Part shown: one piece after another, positions 45,054 to 56,400 of the stretch
How positions within the stretch are numbered: the stretch's first letter is position 1
How the letters are laid out: each line of letters opens with the position of its first letter
DNA from: Alkalimonas collagenimarina
GTDB taxonomy: Bacteria; Pseudomonadota; Gammaproteobacteria; Enterobacterales; Alteromonadaceae
Assembly (NCBI RefSeq): GCF_030717845.1
Contig: NZ_JAUZVZ010000018.1
Span: 1-64,000 of the forward strand
Length of the DNA stretch: 64,000 nucleotides
Direction: 5' to 3'
The notes under the pieces: generated by a model
What the model saw: only the letters and a program-made list of their open reading frames with translations
Databases searched by the model: none
Told to the model about the DNA's origin: nothing
Position numbers and translations under genes: made by a program

Positions 45054-45738
45054 GTGCGGCCTCCTTGCGACCGGTTTTTTGTTTCAATTCAGCCATGGCT
45101 TGCTCTAAGGCATCATGCTGCTCCAGGTCGCGAAATTGTTGCTGTAAACCAGCCGCACTATCGGTCACTTTTGCACCCAGCTCATAGGATTCTATCTCAG
45201 CTTCCATCGCATCAATTTTCTGCTCATAGCGATCAAACTTTTGCAGCGCCGCTTCAATGTTGACCGTTTGCTGCTGAGTTCTGGCCTGCAGCCGAACGCC
45301 TGTATTGTGCTCACGACGCTGTAACTGATGATAACGCGTTTTCGCTTCTGTTAATTTAGTTTGCAAACGGCTGATGTCCTGCTCAATATCCCCCAGCAAA
45401 TCAGCACAGGTTGCTAAATCAGTGGCTAACTGATCATCATGTTGCTCCAGCTTTAACTTTTCAGCTAAAGCGGCCCGAGCTAAATCTTCCTTTCCCAGTT
45501 GCAGTGCTCGTGCTGCTTTTTGTTCCCAGTCGGCGGCTTCGGCATGCATCTGCGTCTGCTTGCGCTCGAGCTGCTTACGCTCCGCTATATGTTGAGCAGC
45601 AACGGTCCGCAGCTCCACCAAAGACTCTTGCATCTCCTGCACCAGCAAGCGCAGCATTTTTTCCGGATGCTCAGCTTTATCCAGCAAGGCATTCAGGTTG
45701 GCATTAATAATATCGGCTAAACGGTTTAATGCATTCAT
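45046..45738 (-). CDS. pspA: PspA/IM30 family membrane-stress protein
   Basis: This 230-residue protein is a long coiled coil with the PspA start MNALNRLADIINANLNALLD, then KAEHPEKMLRLLVQEMQESL with the amphipathic helix that touches the membrane. The family forms ESCRT-III-like scaffolds that keep the inner membrane intact under stress and in E. coli also inhibits PspF. No pspF, pspB or pspC gene is seen here, so control is unlikely to follow the E. coli plan. It leads a two-gene unit with the small membrane protein gene. Confidence 0.9.
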   Translation of the reverse strand: MNALNRLADIINANLNALLDKAEHPEKMLRLLVQEMQESLVELRTVAAQHIAERKQLERKQTQMHAEAADWEQKAARALQLGKEDLARAALAEKLKLEQHDDQLATDLATCADLLGDIEQDISRLQTKLTEAKTRYHQLQRREHNTGVRLQARTQQQTVNIEAALQKFDRYEQKIDAMEAEIESYELGAKVTDSAAGLQQQFRDLEQHDALEQAMAELKQKTGRKEAAHA

Positions 45739-46096
45739 GGTTGTTTCCTTTAGTCTGTGCCACTACAGTGGCCAAAGTGATGTGTCCCAGTGTTCTGTTT
45801 TTAAACAAGCTCATTTCAACTTTTTCAATAATGGTTATTTCAAGAGTTGTGCCACCACTAAGAAAAACCATAAAAAACCAATAAAAACAAAATGATAAAA
45901 ATTTACTCTTGCTCACAACAGGACGTATCAAAGTCATCACACCATACCTGACTTAGTAAAATTGACTACAAAGTGGTGAAAAAATAAGAGGAAATACTAT
46001 TTCAACTGCTTAAGCGGAACAGTCTGACAATTGAAGGGGCTACCAATAACAGGGGATTGATGCAGAGCAAGCCACATGCCTGCTCTGCACATAAGC
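45739..46096. other. Gap between pspA and cheV with no supported gene
   Basis: This stretch of 358 bases separates the pspA start from the cheV stop. Both genes are on the minus strand, so the gap includes the pspA leader and the cheV 3' region. I see no sigma-54 -24/-12 element of the pspA type and no protein-like frame. A hairpin with a 9-bp stem and no T tract lies at 46061-46089. Confidence 0.6.
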
Positions 46097-47020
46097 TTAG
46101 CTAAACATCCAGTGCTTGACGGCAGACGCTAATTCGTCCGGGTGGAATTTGGCAATAAATTGGTCGGCACCCACTTTTTTTACCATCGCCTCATTAAAGA
46201 CTCCACTTAACGATGAGTGCAGTACCACGTGCACCTTGTTCAAATCCGGGTGTGCTTTGACCTTAGCGGTCAGGGTATAGCCATCCATCTCGGGCATTTC
46301 TATATCCGAAATCATCAGCGGCACCTGCGAAGTGATATCACCACCCATTTCTTCGGCTTTTGCTTCCAGCCAGCGTAAGGCTTCGCGGCCATCATTCACC
46401 AGCTGTACTTTCACGCCAATCGAACTCAATGCTCGTTTTACCTGATTTCTCGCAACCGACGAATCATCCGCCACCAATACAGTCAGCTGGGTTAAGTCAA
46501 GCGAAGCGGCTTCAGCTTTAATGGTATCGCTGACCGTTTCATCTGGTGGCGAGATCTCAGCAAAGACTTTTTCTACATCGATCACCTGCACCAGCTTATC
46601 ATCCACCTTCGTCACGGCAGTGAGATAGTGGTTATTGCCCGCACCTTTTGGCGGCGGCATGATTTGCTCCCAGTTGATATTGACGATGCGATCGACGCCG
46701 CCAACCAAAAAGCCTTGTGTGGTGCGGTTGTATTCAGTCACCAGCACAAATGAGGTAGCCAAGTCAGCAATCGGTTTGCCCCCGGTTGCCTGACTCAGGT
46801 CAATCACTGTAATCGGCACCCCCCGCAAGTGAGCAATACCCCGCACGAACTGATGAGAACCGGGAGTTTCCGTCAGCTCAGGGCATTGTAGCACCTCTCG
46901 TACTTTAAAAACGTTAATGCCGTAGGGTTGCGGACTGTTTAATCGAAAGATCAACAGCTCCAATCGGTTTTGACCAACCAAATTTGTCCGTTGGTCAACA
47001 GATGCCATAAATTTACTCAT
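46097..47020 (-). CDS. cheV: Chemotaxis coupling protein CheV
   Basis: This 307-residue protein has a CheW-like coupling domain (residues 15-165; LELLIFRLNSPQPYGINVFK, VREVLQCPELTETPGSHQFV) and a response-receiver domain (about 180-305). The latter has the acidic pair in VLVADDSSVARNQV and the phospho-acceptor Asp in MISDIEMPEMDGY. The lysine site lies in FIAKFHPDEL. CheV couples receptors to CheA and is modulated by phosphorylation. No other chemotaxis genes are in the window. Confidence 0.95.
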   Translation of the reverse strand: MSKFMASVDQRTNLVGQNRLELLIFRLNSPQPYGINVFKVREVLQCPELTETPGSHQFVRGIAHLRGVPITVIDLSQATGGKPIADLATSFVLVTEYNRTTQGFLVGGVDRIVNINWEQIMPPPKGAGNNHYLTAVTKVDDKLVQVIDVEKVFAEISPPDETVSDTIKAEAASLDLTQLTVLVADDSSVARNQVKRALSSIGVKVQLVNDGREALRWLEAKAEEMGGDITSQVPLMISDIEMPEMDGYTLTAKVKAHPDLNKVHVVLHSSLSGVFNEAMVKKVGADQFIAKFHPDELASAVKHWMFS

Positions 47021-47270
47021 GCAATATCCTTAACAGCCAGCTTTAACGAAATAACTCATTTTCAAGACCACTACTCACCCAAATTTTTAGAGCGACTTCG
47101 TGCTTGTGATTGATACGAATGCCTATGGATACAAGTGTAGATGAATTTAGCTCGCTTCATTTAGAAATATGATAAAAAACTAACGTTACCGACCGATGCG
47201 CCCTATTTCAGCACTACTCACATTCCGTTATGATGGATTTTTATACCCATCCACTTTTTAGGAGAGTTGC

Positions 47271-47696
47271 ATGAGCCTGCCCCCTTTTCATCTTGCCATC
47301 CCTGTTGACGATTTAGCCAAAGCACGCACCTTTTACCGTGATGTATTTGGTCTGACTGAAGGCCGATCTAGCGAACATTGGGTTGATTTCGATTTCTTTG
47401 GTCACCAATTTGTTATTCACGTACACCCAACCATGCCCTACCAGCAGCAAGCTCAATGCAGTCAGGTTGACGGCCATGCCGTGCCAGTACCCCACTTTGG
47501 GGTGGTACTACCATGGCAAGCGTGGGAGGCTTTGGCTGAGCGATTGCAATCGCATGGCATTCAATTCGCCATCGAACCGCATATTCGCTTTCAGGGTCAG
47601 CCGGGTGAACAAGGGACCATGTTTTTATACGACCCATGCGGCAATGCGCTGGAGTTTAAATCCTTTAAAGATATGGGCCAACTTTTTGCCAGCTAA
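47271..47696 (+). CDS. VOC family (glyoxalase/dioxygenase fold) protein
   Basis: This 141-residue protein has the paired beta-alpha-beta-beta-beta units of the VOC superfamily: FHLAIPVDDLAKARTFYRDV, then HFGVVLPWQAW and FLYDPCGNALEFKSF. Metal-binding residues would be the His of FHLAI, the His of PHFGV and the Glu of LEFK. Its function (dioxygenase, isomerase or resistance protein) cannot be told. It stands alone before katG. Confidence 0.88.
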   Translation: MSLPPFHLAIPVDDLAKARTFYRDVFGLTEGRSSEHWVDFDFFGHQFVIHVHPTMPYQQQAQCSQVDGHAVPVPHFGVVLPWQAWEALAERLQSHGIQFAIEPHIRFQGQPGEQGTMFLYDPCGNALEFKSFKDMGQLFAS

Positions 47697-47823
47697 ATCA
47701 TCACCAATAATGGAGCATAAATAATTTATTCATTAATAAAATCGATAACCATGTTCGGTAAAAGTAACTTTCGCATTCACGGTATCGTGACTATAGTTGA
47801 TGGCAAGTACAGAGCAGCCATAG

Positions 47824-50052
<2,229 letters not shown>

Positions 50053-50071
50053 CTAAGCGAACCTACCAAGC

Positions 50072-50109
50072 AAAACGCCCCGCTGGCATTTAGTTAGCGG
50101 GGCGTTTTT
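50072..50109. terminator. Bidirectional Rho-independent terminator after katG
   Basis: An 11-bp stem (AACGCCCCGCT / AGCGGGGCGTT) with a 11-base loop is followed by T residues on the plus strand and preceded by A residues, so it works for katG and probably for the convergent GGDEF gene. Confidence 0.92.
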
Positions 50110-50132
50110 ATATGCCTAATCGCGAGCGGCAG

Positions 50133-51992
50133 CTATCGCGATACTTCGACCGGATCGTCCTGATGATCGGCTTGGTACAATATACGTTTCCGCCCCAGCT
50201 CTTTGGCCCGATACAACAACAGATCGGCTTGCTTTAATACCTGCTGCATCGCCTCTGCATCACGAAGTAACACGGCTCCCCCACTGACCGATACATCCAA
50301 CTCGGCTATAGGCTGATCGCATACTGCTGCAACAACTTTTTGGATACTTTCGATGGCTGTATCTGCTTCCACACCACGCAAAATTAACAAAAACTCCTCG
50401 CCGCCCCAACGCAGTACCCAGTCTTCTTTGCGTACCTTGTTCATCAGGCGTTGTGCCAGCTCAGCCAGCACAGTATCGCCTTTATCATGACCATGCTGAT
50501 CATTAATCTGTTTAAAGTGGTCTACATCCAGCAACAGCACCAGATCACCACCTTGCTGCTTCACGTCATGCAATGCGCGGCGGTTGTATAGTTGCGTCAG
50601 AGGGTCGCGCTTAGAGAGCTCTTGCAGCTGACTATTTAATTTCCGCGTATGGCGCATCGCCAGCATGGCCGCAATAAAACCAAGCAGCAACAAGGTAATG
50701 AGGCCACTGTACCAGAGGTTTTCCCGATGAGCTGTCGCTAAGCGCTCATCCCGCAGCAGCGACTCCTGCTCCAGCAGCTGAATCCTCAGCCCTTGCTCCT
50801 GTGCTTCGAATTGCACCTGCAGCTCGCTATAGACTCGATCCCGTTCAACCTCCAGCACTTTCTCTCTGATCCGCCTATGCTGGCGCAAAGCTGCATTCTC
50901 TTGCTCATACAAACCAGCAGCATGGTAAGCATCCGCTAAATGCCCCAGCATAATGCCCTGTGTCACTGGAGTAGTTTTGGCTTTATAGGCTTCATACGCT
51001 TGCTCCATCTGTCGCAGCCCTGTCTCGGTTTGTCCTTGCAACACTTGGATGTAACCGATATTAAAGCTCATTACATGCACTTCGCGCTCGTTGTTCAACT
51101 GTCCAGCAATCACCACTCCATGCTGCAAGTAACCCAGAGCCTGCTCGTAGTTCGCCCGATGCAAGTGCACAGCGCCCAGGTTATTCAACGCCATCATCTG
51201 CGTGCGCCCAGCCATCATTCCTTCGACAGGCTTGCTGGCCAGATGATATTGAGCCAGCGCCTCATCCGTTGGTCCTTCCAGCATGTGAATTGCTGCGCCA
51301 TAAATTAAGTGCAGCTCAGCCAGTAGCACCTGAAACCCTTCCCGATAAGCCACCTCCAGCGCTTGAGAAGCAATCTGCCTTGAGTAGCGGTAATTTTGCA
51401 ACCGAGATTGAATGCGAGCCATATGCAGCTGCAAAAACTGCCGTCTGAATTCGGTTTGTCCATCATTGAGCTGTGTAATTTCTAAGTGAGCCGTCAGAAA
51501 ATACGTCAGAGCCTCTTCCAATTGGCCATTGGCTTTTAACATCCGGCCGATCTGATGATTAAACTGATACACAAGACGCGGATGCTGCAGCTCAGACAGC
51601 ATAGTCTGCATCGGCTCTACAAGCTCAAGGGCTGTGCTGTAATGCTGATGATAAAGCAGCAGTTCAGCCAGAGCACTGTATACCTCAGCCTGAGCTGACA
51701 GAGCCTGAGCATCAATCCTTTCAAGCAGAGCTTGTAACTCGCCTTTTGCCTCAAGACCTTTCACTTGCGTTATGCCTTGCTGCAACAAGAGTAATGAGTA
51801 GGCACGGTACCAACTGGCAGAATCCGGCTGCGATTCAAGCTGCTGCAGCCATTGCTGTAGCATGACCTCACTGGGAATAAGAAAAGGAAGCTGAGTATGC
51901 CGGTCCAGCTGTTGTTCAACATGGGAAACACGCTCGGCAAGGCTGTGCCAGGACAGCACACTAAGGAAAAAAACAAACAGCAATCGATACAT
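50133..51992 (-). CDS. Exported TPR-containing diguanylate cyclase
   Basis: This 619-residue protein has a signal peptide or N-terminal anchor (residues 1-19), TPR-like helical repeats (about residues 60-380) that would lie in the periplasm, then one membrane segment near 425-445. A cytoplasmic GGDEF domain has the intact GGEEF at residues 530-534. The I-site cannot be fixed by eye. It makes cyclic di-GMP, probably in response to a periplasmic partner bound by the TPRs. It converges on katG across a shared terminator. Confidence 0.9.
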   Translation of the reverse strand: MYRLLFVFFLSVLSWHSLAERVSHVEQQLDRHTQLPFLIPSEVMLQQWLQQLESQPDSASWYRAYSLLLLQQGITQVKGLEAKGELQALLERIDAQALSAQAEVYSALAELLLYHQHYSTALELVEPMQTMLSELQHPRLVYQFNHQIGRMLKANGQLEEALTYFLTAHLEITQLNDGQTEFRRQFLQLHMARIQSRLQNYRYSRQIASQALEVAYREGFQVLLAELHLIYGAAIHMLEGPTDEALAQYHLASKPVEGMMAGRTQMMALNNLGAVHLHRANYEQALGYLQHGVVIAGQLNNEREVHVMSFNIGYIQVLQGQTETGLRQMEQAYEAYKAKTTPVTQGIMLGHLADAYHAAGLYEQENAALRQHRRIREKVLEVERDRVYSELQVQFEAQEQGLRIQLLEQESLLRDERLATAHRENLWYSGLITLLLLGFIAAMLAMRHTRKLNSQLQELSKRDPLTQLYNRRALHDVKQQGGDLVLLLDVDHFKQINDQHGHDKGDTVLAELAQRLMNKVRKEDWVLRWGGEEFLLILRGVEADTAIESIQKVVAAVCDQPIAELDVSVSGGAVLLRDAEAMQQVLKQADLLLYRAKELGRKRILYQADHQDDPVEVSR

Positions 51993-52183
51993 AGCAAATC
52001 CTTATGGCGACGAAAGTGACAACGGCAGCAGAAGCAGCCACCAATAACAACAAAGACTCCACTCCTCCTATCCATGGGTACCGTTTCGTTTATCTAGCCA
52101 GCTATACGCCCAATTTGCAAGTGTAAAAGTGAGGAATGATTTAGAGCGAGGTGATTTACTTAAGCAGCGTAAGCTAAAAACGC

Positions 52184-52211
52184 AAAACGCCCCGCAGTAG
52201 GCGGGGCGTTT
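52184..52211 (-). terminator. Rho-independent terminator of the PEP-CTERM gene
   Basis: An 11-bp stem (AAACGCCCCGC / GCGGGGCGTTT) with a 5-base loop is followed by TTTTG on the minus strand, 23 bases after the stop codon. Confidence 0.88.
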
Positions 52212-52234
52212 CAGATAACAAGCAGCGCCAGAGC

Positions 52235-52855
52235 TTAACGGGAGCGCATGCGCCGAGCCGCGCCAAGCAATACCAGGCCAAGGGCCATCACACCCAAGGT
52301 CGCAGGAGCTGGTACTGCTGCCACACCCTGCCGCGACACCACGCTTACGCCATCAAGAAAATTGCCGATGGTGCCGCTGTTGTGTGAAGTAAACCGCAAG
52401 GTGGTGTTGCTGTCGGTGGCGACAAAGCTGCTGTTAAAGAAGCTCCAACCTTGGTTAGTATGATCATTTAACGTTTGGCTTAAATTCGCCACAGTCACGT
52501 TAAACTGCTCATTGCTACCGTTACGAGCACGGTAAAAAAAGCTCAGCTCATAGCTTTGCCCAATGTCAGTCGCAAAGCTCTGGAAAATAGACCAGGCCCC
52601 CTGATTGCTGCCATGAGCATTCAACTCAATGAAGTTATTACCACTAGCGGCCTGCACTCCATTCATCGAGTTCCAGATTTCAATGTTACTTCCCTGCCAA
52701 CCAGCAACCTGACTGGAAGCTAACCAAGTCCAGGAGTTTGGGTTGACAGTATTCAGTTCAAAATCGCCGTTCACAATCAACGACGCCTGACTGCTAAAAC
52801 TCGCTACTGCCAATACAGCAGCACCTACCACGGTACGAACAAGTGCAAATGACAT
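52235..52855 (-). CDS. PEP-CTERM sorting-signal protein
   Basis: This 206-residue exported protein has a signal peptide (MSFALVRTVVGAAVLAVASF) and a central DUF642-like beta region (NGDFELNTVNPNSWTWLASS). The C-terminal sorting signal is VPAPATLGVMALGLVLLGAA followed by RRMRSR: a Pro-Ala-Pro motif, one membrane helix and an arginine tail. That is the PEP-CTERM signal cut by an exosortase in Gram-negative bacteria. No exosortase gene is in the window. The start at 52855 is preferred because the open frame upstream adds a non-signal N-terminus. Confidence 0.88.
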   Translation of the reverse strand: MSFALVRTVVGAAVLAVASFSSQASLIVNGDFELNTVNPNSWTWLASSQVAGWQGSNIEIWNSMNGVQAASGNNFIELNAHGSNQGAWSIFQSFATDIGQSYELSFFYRARNGSNEQFNVTVANLSQTLNDHTNQGWSFFNSSFVATDSNTTLRFTSHNSGTIGNFLDGVSVVSRQGVAAVPAPATLGVMALGLVLLGAARRMRSR

Positions 52856-53122
52856 TTTTGGTCCCTCAAATGTGCGGTTAAAAAACACCCTCATTGTACC
52901 AGTTAACAAATGGTAGCGGAACAAAAATTAATCAGCTTTGTTAATCAGGGGGTTACTCACTCTCGTGTAGAAGCATGCGCTCATTTATTATCAGCACGCA
53001 AAAAGTACAGTTGAAGTTAAGGTTTTTGGTTTGGCATGCTCAAAAGACCCCCTCAAATCTCCCAACAAGAATCTACCCAGTGGCACAATTAAGCTCCACG
53101 ATAAAAATGGAGCACTATCATT

Positions 53123-53287
53123 ATGAGAGTTTTTTGGGTACACGCACATCGCCTAGTCGAAATAACCGTCGTGATTATTCTAATAATATTATATTTTTCA
53201 TATGGTTTGAAAGATGCATCACTAGAGGGGCTAATGTATTGCGTGCAAAATATTGGATTTAGTACAACCAAATCCAACCAGAAATAA
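53123..53287 (+). CDS. Possible 54-residue single-span membrane protein
   Basis: The frame encodes MRVFWVHAHRLVEITVVIIL and continues ILYFSYGL, a single membrane helix, then a short polar tail. There is only a weak GGAG at a long distance upstream. It lies in the otherwise gene-free stretch 52856-53294 between the PEP-CTERM gene and the R-M island. It could be a small membrane protein or a chance ORF; the remaining part of this stretch shows nothing I can support. Confidence 0.3.
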   Translation: MRVFWVHAHRLVEITVVIILIILYFSYGLKDASLEGLMYCVQNIGFSTTKSNQK

Positions 53288-53294
53288 AGCAAAA

Positions 53295-53459
53295 CTACAT
53301 TAACCCTCTAAAAGCAGACTGGATAGCCTCGTAAGAGATCCTTTCAGTCTGCGGGCCAATACTGTCACCAGCAATCATGCACCTGCTTAAAGCTAAGTGC
53401 ATCGTACTGGGCTGAAACAATGCTGCGCCCTGGTGGTAAATATCAACGGTTTTACTCAT
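53295..53459 (-). CDS. Small 54-residue ORF directly after hsdR
   Basis: This frame starts with ATG two bases after the hsdR stop and encodes MSKTVDIYHQGAALFQPSTM, then HLALSRCMIAGDSIGPQTER and a short helical end. It has no recognisable family. The close packing, the ATG start and ordinary codons suggest a real last gene of the type I R-M operon. Confidence 0.5.
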   Translation of the reverse strand: MSKTVDIYHQGAALFQPSTMHLALSRCMIAGDSIGPQTERISYEAIQSAFRGLM

Positions 53460-53461
53460 AA

Positions 53462-56400
53462 CTAGCCAGTTTTTCTGTCATTGGCTGATTTTCGGGCTTC
53501 CTGTTTAATACTTTCCAGCAGCTCATCATCCGTCATTAGTCTTAGCTCGTTACCTTTGATACTCGTTTTTAAATTGCGTTGGTATTTCCTTTGTAGTTGC
53601 GGCACTAATTTGGCGTACGCTTTGGCTATGTCATTCCAAAAGCATAAAAATCCGCTTCTGAGTACTGGATATAGGGTGAAAAACGCGCTAACACTACCGC
53701 CACATTTAATCAGCAGATCAATATCGATACTACCCGCTTTAACCTCAATGACATCAACATGGACCGTCAAAGAGTTAGCTTCCACCGGAAGATATTCGGC
53801 CAGGTGTCGATTGATTGAAGTTGCAAGATCATTGGCAAAATCTACCGACCAAGGACCAAACTCTTCATCAATCACCAGATTTGCTGAACCAACAACTAAT
53901 TTCTCAATTTGAAAATCCGGGTCAACTAGCAAACTTGATACATCCGACACACCTTTTATCCGGTTTCTGATATCTATGACTGAGTTGTCATCGAACAAAC
54001 CAAAAACACCTTCGAAGTGAATGTCTGAAAATGGCGGCTTTGCTAGTTGTGCCGGGCTCATGATGCCGTTTTGAGTAAGGTAATCGATGATAGTATTTAC
54101 AAACTGCAGCTGCTGCGGATTATACTTGGCGTTATCAAGATAGTCTGCAAAGGCGATTTTAGCAGCACCGCGATCAAGCCCCACCAGTTCCCGCACGAAT
54201 TCGCCAACGGATTTATCTGGGTGAATGGTTTTATTGTACTGCTCTAAATCTGCTATACCGCTGGCTTCAAATAACTTGTGGTCCAGTTGTTCCAAATCCA
54301 ATTTAGTAATCGCTTGGTTACGCTTAATCCGCTGAATAGTTAGGTCATCTTCATGTTCGCGAATATAGGCTTCCACCTTTTTTCGATACAAGGCTAGGCT
54401 TGAATCAGTAGAAAACTCATACACACCTTCATTTTCATGCACTTCCAGCAATTGATCCTGAAAGTTCGTAAACACAATACCGGTGCTTTCTTTTTCGATA
54501 AAGCGCATGAGTAAACGCAGTTTAAGCCGGGTCTTTTCTATATCTTCCAGCGATACATCAGTCCAGAAGTTGGCACTTTGTACATATTGGATCCAGTCCA
54601 GCTGAGCCATGACCGCAGGCACACTGGCTTTGCTCTCCAGCTTTGCCGCTATTTGATTCAGCTTGTCACGATAAAAATCCGAAATCCCGGTTTTGTTCAC
54701 CAGTGCCAGTTGCATGGTTAGCAGCAGTTGATCAAACCGGAGTGACAGTTCTTCTTCTTTTTCTTCAGGTATCAGCGGCGAAGCTTCACTGGGTAATATC
54801 GCTATCTGCTTTTCCAGTTCAGCCAGATGCTCGTTAGTTAAATGCTGCCATATTGCACTTTGTTGATATTTTTCAACTAACTGACGTTTAGCGCGCACAA
54901 TAAAGTTGTCCAGGTTCATTCCGGCAACCCGGTGCTGCAAGCTACGAATGTTGTACTGCTGGTAGTTGCTACCAAAATCACCAAATTCAGGCTTATCTTT
55001 AAGCAATTGCGACAGCTGCAATCGGCTCTCAAAAATAACTTGCAGTAAACTTTTGCTCAGGCTGTCCTTCGCCCCTTCAGGGTTCATTTCAAAATATTCA
55101 AAGTTCTTACAGCAATCAAACACCTTAAAAAACTGCTTATGTTCACTGGGGCCAAATAAATCTTCACACAAACGGGTGCCCCGGCCCAGCATTTGCATAA
55201 ATTTAACTTTAGATTTGATCACCTTGAAGAACATCAGGTTAACCACTTCCGGCACATCAATGCCGGTATCCAGCATATCCACCGACACGGCAATGCTTAA
55301 CGGCAAGTTGGGATCTACCGGTTTCTTTTCGCCTTTAAACTCATCAATCAGGGTATCGGCGTACTGTTCTTTGTAGGTGATCACCCGTGCAAACTTACCT
55401 TTGTAACTCGGGTAGTTGGCATTAATACGTTCAACAATAAACTCGGCATGGTCGTTGTTGGCAGCAAATATGATGGTTTTCCCCAACCGGGTACCGCCAG
55501 CGACAGTAACGCCACGCTCCATCAGTACCTGCAGGGCTTTGTCAACGGTATCTTTGTTGAACAGAAATTTGTTTACCTCTGATGGTAATACCTCGTCTTT
55601 CCCCTCCAATTGCTCCTTACTTTCCCACTCTTCTTTGTCTGCAGCTGACAATTCGGCGTACTTAATACCTTTACGAATAAAACCAAGATCTATTTTTACG
55701 TCTTTGGGTGGCACTAACACCTTATCGGCTATGGCTTGCTCTAACTCATAAGCAAAGGTGGGGTCGCCTTCCGGCTGCTCGAAAATATCGTAGGTATTTT
55801 TATCTAACTCAGATTTGGGTGTAGCCGTTAAACCTAATAACAACGCATCAAAGTAATCGAAAATGTAGCGGTATTTTTTATAGACCGATCGGTGGGCTTC
55901 ATCGACAATCACCAAGTCGAAATGGCCGACACCAAACAGCCGGCTATCGGGTGCCGCACTGAGTAATCCCATCATGGTAGGGTAAGTAGAAAGGTATACC
56001 CGCCCTTTTAACTGCGAGGTACCGCCGGATAAGATCTCCGGCGAGCTTTTCGATAGTAATTTAGAAAACTCCTTCTTTGCCTGATTAACCAACGCATTGC
56101 GGTCGGCCAAAAACAAGGTGTTCTTTACTAGGCCGGCGCGCATGAGTACATCAACCAAGGCAATAGTGGTGCGGGTTTTACCTGTGCCGGTGGCCATAAC
56201 CAGTAAGGCTTTACGCTGTTTTTGTATATCAAACTGCTGGCATACCGACTCAATAGCCAGGCGCTGATAAGGCCTGCCCTTGCCGGCTATACTGGTATCC
56301 AGCTCAACCTCACTCAACGCTTGCCTGGCGGTACGTCTGTTTATCAAGCGCTGCATTTCATCTTGATTTAAAAAGCCCTGCACCAAACGGGGTGGGTACT

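Noticed and set aside
45739-45800. Sigma-54 promoter for pspA.
   Set aside because: A TGGCAC is present on the minus strand close to the start, but no TTGC element stands at the right distance.
46061-46089. 9-bp stem TGCAGAGCA/TGCTCTGCA after cheV.
   Set aside because: It has no T tract on the minus strand and an 11-base loop, so I do not call it a terminator.
52975-53262. A 95-codon open frame on the plus strand in the gap before the R-M island.
   Set aside because: It is AT-rich, lacks a Shine-Dalgarno, and overlaps the more protein-like 54-codon frame at 53123.
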